Source of the DNA: Thermoplasmata archaeon
Lineage (GTDB): Archaea; Thermoplasmatota; Thermoplasmata; Halarchaeoplasmatales; Halarchaeoplasmataceae
Direction of reading: 5' to 3'
Assembly: GCA_019594025.1 (NCBI GenBank)
Contig: JAFDUB010000026.1
Coordinates: 1-17,427 of the forward strand
Length of the DNA: 17,427 bases
Shown here in pieces: positions 14,027 to 17,427 of the stretch; the stretch's first letter is position 1, and each line of letters starts with the position of its first letter. A program made the position numbers and the translations under genes. The notes under the pieces were generated by a model. The model was not told the DNA's origin. It made no database searches and worked only from the letters and a program-made list of their open reading frames with translations.

Positions 14027-15108
14027 TACAATTCGATATCGAAGCAGAAGAAGGAAAAGCTAGATTTGGCTGCATAGAAGTAAAAGGAAAAAAAACTAGA
14101 ACTCCATTATTCATGCCGGTAGCCACAAGGGGTAGTTTGAGAACCCTTTCCAACGAAGAGGGAAGGAATATTGGGTTTGAAGCTTTAATCGCCAACGCAT
14201 ATCACCTTCTCATGAGGCCGGGTACCGATGTGATAAAAGGAGCTGGAGGAATCCATAAGTACATTAACTGGCCTGGTATTATTTTTACGGATAGTGGCGG
14301 TTTTCAAATGATAAGGAGCGGCTTTGAACGAGATATATCTTTAGAAGGTGTAAAGTTCAAGTCGGAGGTCGATGGAAAGACGACTCATATGACACCAGAG
14401 GAAAACATCCTCTTACAGAGAGAATTGGGTACAGATATATCAATGTGCTTAGATTTTTGCCCACCCCATCCCGCGTCGAAGGAGGTGTTAGTTAGATCCG
14501 TTGAGATAACCACTTCATGGGCTAGTCGATGCAAGGATGTTGGGCATGCCACCTTTTGTATATCTCAAGGGGGTACTAACGATAAACTCAGAGCTAAAAG
14601 TTGTAAAGAATTAGTAGATTTGGGATTTCAAGGTTATGCAGTCGGGGGATTGAGTATAGGTGAACCGAAGAATGAAATGTACCGTATGTTGAATATTGCA
14701 GACAACATATATCCACATCATAAACCCCGCTATGTAATGGGCTTAGGTTCACCTTTGGATATTTTAGAATCTATTTCACGGGGTATGGATATATTCGATA
14801 GTGCGTATCCTACCAGAAACGCCAGGCATGGAACCATCATGACATCAAAAGGCAGGCTATCAATTGAAAACAGCCGATTCCGAAAGGACTATCAACCTTT
14901 GGATGAAGACTGTCATTGTCCTGTATGTACTGAGTACAGTCGTTCATACATCAATCATCTTTTCCAAGCAAATGAGTTATCAGGACTACGATTGGCAACC
15001 ATCCACAATCTTTCATTTATGCATGATCTTATAAAAAATGCTCAATCTGCAATACAAGAAGGAACCTTTAAATCGTACAAAAAAGAGTTCGGGGATAATT
15101 ACAAATAA
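14023..15108 (+). CDS. tgt: tRNA-guanine transglycosylase, bacterial (queuine/preQ1) type
   Basis: Tgt exchanges guanine 34 of tRNA Asn, Asp, His and Tyr for a queuine precursor. The 361 residues follow the bacterial enzyme: 'LFMPVATRGSLRTL', 'DSGGFQ' (90-95, D90 the general acid/base), 'GYAVGGLSIGEP' (204-215), 'GMDIFDSAYPTRNARHG' (254-270, D259 the likely nucleophile), and the zinc site C297-x-C299-x2-C302-x25-H328. Archaeal archaeosine Tgt enzymes act on position 15 and carry extra C-terminal domains including PUA; those are absent and the length fits the bacterial form. Linkage to queA confirms a queuosine role. Archaea normally make archaeosine, so this pair would add a second deazaguanine modification. 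No other queuosine genes lie in the window, so precursor supply is unknown. Confidence 0.93.
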   Translation: MIQFDIEAEEGKARFGCIEVKGKKTRTPLFMPVATRGSLRTLSNEEGRNIGFEALIANAYHLLMRPGTDVIKGAGGIHKYINWPGIIFTDSGGFQMIRSGFERDISLEGVKFKSEVDGKTTHMTPEENILLQRELGTDISMCLDFCPPHPASKEVLVRSVEITTSWASRCKDVGHATFCISQGGTNDKLRAKSCKELVDLGFQGYAVGGLSIGEPKNEMYRMLNIADNIYPHHKPRYVMGLGSPLDILESISRGMDIFDSAYPTRNARHGTIMTSKGRLSIENSRFRKDYQPLDEDCHCPVCTEYSRSYINHLFQANELSGLRLATIHNLSFMHDLIKNAQSAIQEGTFKSYKKEFGDNYK

Positions 15109-15141
15109 TTTTATTAGCACCTACATCCTTTACCCAAGGGA

Positions 15142-16401
15142 ATGAGTGAATCCTGTATCCAATGTAAAAAAGATATAATCTCGATCCAGATGATATGTGA
15201 TGAATGCGCCACAGATTTTTTCTCTGAGAATATATTCTGGATAGCGGCCGAACCGGTTATTGGAGCACCCGTGATAGACAGGTTCCGAGCAAAATCGGAA
15301 GCTGTTTTGACCATCGGAGAACACCCCGACGGAGAGTTGATATACAAGGACGGGAAAACTATTATGGAGGAAATCATAGAGTTTTATTCTAGATTAGAAG
15401 AGGGTGAAGAAGAATACGATGATATGTTATGGGCGATCGATAACACACTAACCGAGCTAGGTATCTCCCAGGAGATGGAGGTGCAGCATATTTTATTCTC
15501 CCCTTCCGACCTGAAAATACTCAGCGAAGTATTTTACTTGATTGAGGAGATACTTCACAGGTATTCAAAAGTAAAAGCTCCAGTGGAGTTGTATCTTAAA
15601 ATAGCAAATATACTCAATTTCGTTGCCGACAAAGCAGACATCCCGGCGTTTAGTCCAAAATTCCGAGAGAAAGTATGTCAGGATATACGACGAGAAGCGG
15701 AAATATACTATGATCTAGCAGTGGATGCTGCAGAAGGAGATATTCACCCATTTTTGTACAAAGCAAAACTTCTCGTCGAGATGGGAGAAAACCAAAGTGC
15801 AAAGAAAAATCTTGAGAAAGCCTTAAAAATCGACGATGAGAGTGCTCAAGTAAAGATTGAGTACGTTAAAATTCTTCTCGAGGAAAAGAATTTTGAAAGC
15901 GCTGAACGCCTTTTAAACGATCTGCTCGATACCGAGCCGGAGAATGCCATGGTTTGGTTTCTAAAGGCTGAGGAACTCCGTAAAAACGGACGATGGGGAG
16001 GTGCTATCCAGTTTTACGACCAGGCCATAAGTAGAAACCAGGAGATGACGGAGGCTTACACAAAGAAAGCAAGAGTACTGTTTGATAATCAGATGGTAGA
16101 AGAGGCAAACGAAATATTGGATAAAGCTTTGGAGATTGACTCCAACTTTAAACCCGCGTGGTATTGGAAGGCAAAGGTACTACATGAGATGGGAAGGTGG
16201 GGTGGTGCCATACAGTGCCTTAACGAAGTTTTGGCTATCGAGCCACATATGGAGGATGCCTGGGTGCTAAAAGGAGATATATTGACTGAAAGAGACCTCT
16301 ATGAAGAGGCTCTAAAAGCATATGAAATATCACTGGATATAGTACCGAATCTTAAGGAAGTAATAGAGAAGAAAAAGGTGTGTAAAGAATACATTTGTTG
16401 A
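15142..16401 (+). CDS. Zinc-finger / TPR-repeat protein
   Basis: The 419-residue protein opens with a small zinc finger, C5-x2-C8-x10-C19-x2-C22. An alpha-helical middle of no recognised family (about 40-180) follows, then tetratricopeptide repeats from about 190 to 410. The repeats are clear: 'HPFLYKAKLLVEMGENQSAK', 'AMVWFLKAEELRKNGRWGGA', 'PAWYWKAKVLHEMGRWGGA' and 'AWVLKGDILTERDLYEEALK', each about 34 residues with the usual small residues at positions 8 and 20. No signal peptide or membrane span is seen, so it is probably a cytoplasmic scaffold that binds partner proteins. The start is supported by AAGGGA just upstream and by an AT-rich stretch after the tgt stop that may be a promoter. 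It converges on the Sec61-beta gene with 2 nt between stop codons. Confidence 0.82.
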   Translation: MSESCIQCKKDIISIQMICDECATDFFSENIFWIAAEPVIGAPVIDRFRAKSEAVLTIGEHPDGELIYKDGKTIMEEIIEFYSRLEEGEEEYDDMLWAIDNTLTELGISQEMEVQHILFSPSDLKILSEVFYLIEEILHRYSKVKAPVELYLKIANILNFVADKADIPAFSPKFREKVCQDIRREAEIYYDLAVDAAEGDIHPFLYKAKLLVEMGENQSAKKNLEKALKIDDESAQVKIEYVKILLEEKNFESAERLLNDLLDTEPENAMVWFLKAEELRKNGRWGGAIQFYDQAISRNQEMTEAYTKKARVLFDNQMVEEANEILDKALEIDSNFKPAWYWKAKVLHEMGRWGGAIQCLNEVLAIEPHMEDAWVLKGDILTERDLYEEALKAYEISLDIVPNLKEVIEKKKVCKEYIC

Positions 16402-16403
16402 CT

Positions 16404-16568
16404 TTATACCGGCCATTGCCATTTGGCCAGTTCTATGATGACCAGTGAAGCAACAGCTAAAATCAGAACCAGTCTATGATCCAGTTTGGGTCCTTTGGAC
16501 TCCTCCTCGTCGAAATAACGCATTAAACCCGCTGATGAGTGAAACCCACCGCCTTTTTGTTTGACCAT
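16404..16568 (-). CDS. secG: Preprotein translocase subunit Sec61-beta (archaeal SecG)
   Basis: A 54-residue protein, read directly from the minus strand, is the small beta subunit of the SecYEG/Sec61 channel. It has a short basic, Gly-rich N-terminus (MVKQKGGG), then the family signature 'SSAGLMRYFDEEESKGPKLD' (residues 11-30) and one hydrophobic transmembrane segment (about 33-47, 'LVLILAVASLVIIEL'). Length is normal for archaea (52-57 residues). The start is decided by this signature and by a TATA-like TTTTTAAATAA box about 28 nt upstream. It is essential to the general secretion route that the C25 peptidase would use, although no SecY or SecE is in the window. It was missed by simple length cut-offs but is a confident call. 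Confidence 0.95.
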   Translation of the reverse strand: MVKQKGGGFHSSAGLMRYFDEEESKGPKLDHRLVLILAVASLVIIELAKWQWPV

Positions 16569-16589
16569 TGTTTACATATTAAAGGTCCG

Positions 16590-16601
16590 CTTATTTAAAA
16601 A
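16590..16601 (-). promoter_or_regulatory. TATA-like box for secG
   Basis: The minus strand reads TTTTTAAATAAG here, centred about 28 nt before the secG ATG, consistent with a leaderless or very short-leader transcript. Confidence 0.5.
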
Positions 16602-16623
16602 TTGTGCATCAAAAAGCTCGTCA

Positions 16624-16653
16624 AGTTTTGCAAAACTAATCCGAGATATTAGT
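16624..16653. promoter_or_regulatory. 14-bp perfect palindrome with adjacent inverted repeat
   Basis: AGTTTTGCAAAACT (16624-16637) is identical to its own reverse complement. It is followed by ACTAAT (16635-16640), a 7-nt gap and ATTAGT (16648-16653). The pair lies between the divergent secG and UPF0248 promoters, about 50 nt from each TATA-like box, where a dimeric regulator could bind. No regulator is identified. Confidence 0.4.
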
Positions 16654-16688
16654 AAACCCGTACCGAGCCCCGTCACAGGAGAATAGAT

Positions 16689-16698
16689 TTTTAAATAA
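16689..16698 (+). promoter_or_regulatory. TATA-like box for the UPF0248 gene
   Basis: TTTTAAATAA is centred 25 nt before ATG 16718, which favours that ATG over the earlier in-frame ATG at 16703 (only 10 nt away, and so upstream of the expected transcript start). Confidence 0.55.
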
Positions 16699-16717
16699 TA
16701 AAGTGCATGTTTGTAAC

Positions 16718-16957
16718 ATGCGTACAGCCAAGGATGTGCTTAACGAGATTAAATGGACTGAAGGAAAAGATTTGAAAGAATGTGAGATCTTTTACGTACA
16801 TCGGGGTGCACCTGGTGATTTTAAAGTGATGGATGGAAAGGATATCGTGGAGCTGGGACGCTCTTTTATTTACATCGAGGAAGGTCAGATTCCCTATCAC
16901 CGGGTTTTTAAAATCAAACACAAAGGTGATATTGTTCTATCTAGAGAACGTTCATAG
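16718..16957 (+). CDS. UPF0248 (DUF504) family protein
   Basis: This 79-residue protein matches the archaeal UPF0248/DUF504 family: 'TAKDVLNEIKW' at the N-terminus, 'CEIFYVHRGAPGDFKVMDGKDI' features (residues ~23-44, with the invariant HRGAPGD) and 'LGRSFIYIEEGQIPYHRVFKI'. The family has no firm function that I know; HRGAPGD and the basic surface have led to suggestions of nucleic-acid binding, which I treat as inference. I chose ATG 16718 because a TATA-like box lies 25 nt upstream, which makes the transcript leaderless. ATG 16703 would add five residues (MHVCN) that do not look like the family start. The stop overlaps the end of the convergent translin-like gene by 6 nt. Confidence 0.87.
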   Translation: MRTAKDVLNEIKWTEGKDLKECEIFYVHRGAPGDFKVMDGKDIVELGRSFIYIEEGQIPYHRVFKIKHKGDIVLSRERS

Positions 16958-17368
16958 TAACTCTAAGAGGTTATCCATTTTTTTTCTAAGTCGTTCATTG
17001 GTGAGGTAAGTCGCTATGTCTCCTCTGGTCTTCTCTACTAAATCCCGAGCAATATCTTGTTTTGATTTAATAGGCACTATGGCGTTGGGATAATCGAATT
17101 CCATCAGCACATCCTTTATATCTTCCATTTTCACCATCAGTTTCTTCGCCCTGTCAATGTCCCCTTCAATAAGTGAGTCCAGTATCATTCTTCGAATCTC
17201 GCCGACCACGTCGCCAAGACCTATAAGATAAGATGCTTGTGTAATATCCAACTCTTTCGGCGTTAACGGTTCTTCATCCCTGCTTATAGCCCATAAGATA
17301 TGGGCTTCGGCAAGTTCCTGGAACCCGTTTCGAAGAATGATACTGGACTCACTTATTGAAGGGGACAT
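16952..17368 (-). CDS. Translin-family protein, N-terminus missing or replaced
   Basis: Translin-family proteins are alpha-helical and bind single-stranded nucleic acids; some are RNases. The sequence 'FQELAEAHILWAI', 'LDITQASYLIGLGDVVGEIRRMILDSL', 'GDIDRAKKLMVKMEDI' and 'VEKTRGDIATYLTNERL' matches the C-terminal two thirds of archaeal translins, including the conserved YL(I)GL-D--GE(I)RR and EKTRGD segments. The family is normally about 200 residues; only about 125 are genuine here. Bases 17329-17427 are a perfect reverse complement of 17098-17196 within this same gene, so the first 12 residues of the open frame (MSPSISESSIIL) are antisense of another part of it. The true start is lost, most likely through a fold-back chimera at the contig end. 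Treat the reliable part as 16952-17334. Confidence 0.75.
   Translation of the reverse strand: MSPSISESSIILRNGFQELAEAHILWAISRDEEPLTPKELDITQASYLIGLGDVVGEIRRMILDSLIEGDIDRAKKLMVKMEDIKDVLMEFDYPNAIVPIKSKQDIARDLVEKTRGDIATYLTNERLRKKMDNLLELL
17098..17196 (+). repeat. Left arm of a 99-nt perfect inverted repeat
   Basis: Every base of 17098-17196 is the reverse complement of 17329-17427, with a 132-nt spacer. This arm lies inside the translin-like gene in its natural coding context and ends in the palindrome TTCGAA. Confidence 0.97.
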
Positions 17369-17427
17369 TGACAGGGCGAAGAAACTGATGGTGAAAATGG
17401 AAGATATAAAGGATGTGCTGATGGAAT
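17329..17427 (-). repeat. Right arm of the 99-nt perfect inverted repeat, at the window end
   Basis: This arm starts at TTCGAA and runs to the last base. Read on the plus strand it encodes the translin segment DSLIEGDIDRAKKLMVKM again. It replaces the expected N-terminal coding sequence of the minus-strand gene. The match may continue past the window. Confidence 0.97.

Overview
The window reads as archaeal chromosome from an uncultured euryarchaeon. The evidence is a KEOPS subunit (Cgi121), the archaeal bifunctional FBP aldolase/phosphatase, Sec61-beta, a UPF0248 protein, a translin-family protein, tRNA genes without encoded CCA, and many genes with a TATA-like box about 25 nt before the start codon (leaderless or short-leader transcripts). 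The large gingipain-like surface protease with its C-terminal paired 'GWN' domain resembles proteins I associate with Thermoplasmatota, but that placement is inference.

Layout. 1-1612 (+): an overlapping operon of the end of glycine decarboxylase subunit 2, a MobB GTPase with an Fe-S domain, and Cgi121; each junction is an ATGA overlap. 1640-3261 (-): FBP aldolase/phosphatase and a dUTPase/dCTP-deaminase family enzyme. 3376-5763 (+): a HEAT-repeat protein and an EamA transporter. 5766-7231 (-): a tiny zinc-ribbon protein, not detectable at ordinary length cut-offs, and glycerate 2-kinase, divergent from a class V aminotransferase at 7276-8334 (+). 8454-12011 (+): a secreted multidomain C25 peptidase. 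12226-12550 (-): tRNA-Arg(UCG) and tRNA-Gln(CUG) with unusual leaders. 12787-16401 (+): a small membrane protein, QueA and bacterial-type Tgt, and a zinc-finger/TPR protein. 16404-17427: Sec61-beta (-), UPF0248 (+) and a truncated translin-like gene (-).

How the genes fit together. Glycine decarboxylase, serine-pyruvate/alanine-glyoxylate type aminotransferase and glycerate 2-kinase suggest serine/glycine breakdown feeding 2-phosphoglycerate into central carbon metabolism, where FBP aldolase/phosphatase runs gluconeogenesis. Cgi121 and QueA/Tgt are both tRNA-modification genes.

The two most unusual signals are these. (1) Two unrelated tRNA genes each carry an exact copy of their own first 12-13 nt, 70-75 nt upstream. 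The space between holds hairpins and a segment complementary to that same 5' end, and a TATA-like box sits upstream of the upstream copy. (2) The last 99 nt of the window are a perfect reverse complement of 17098-17196, inside the translin-like gene. This looks like a fold-back chimera at a contig end, although a real inverted duplication cannot be excluded.
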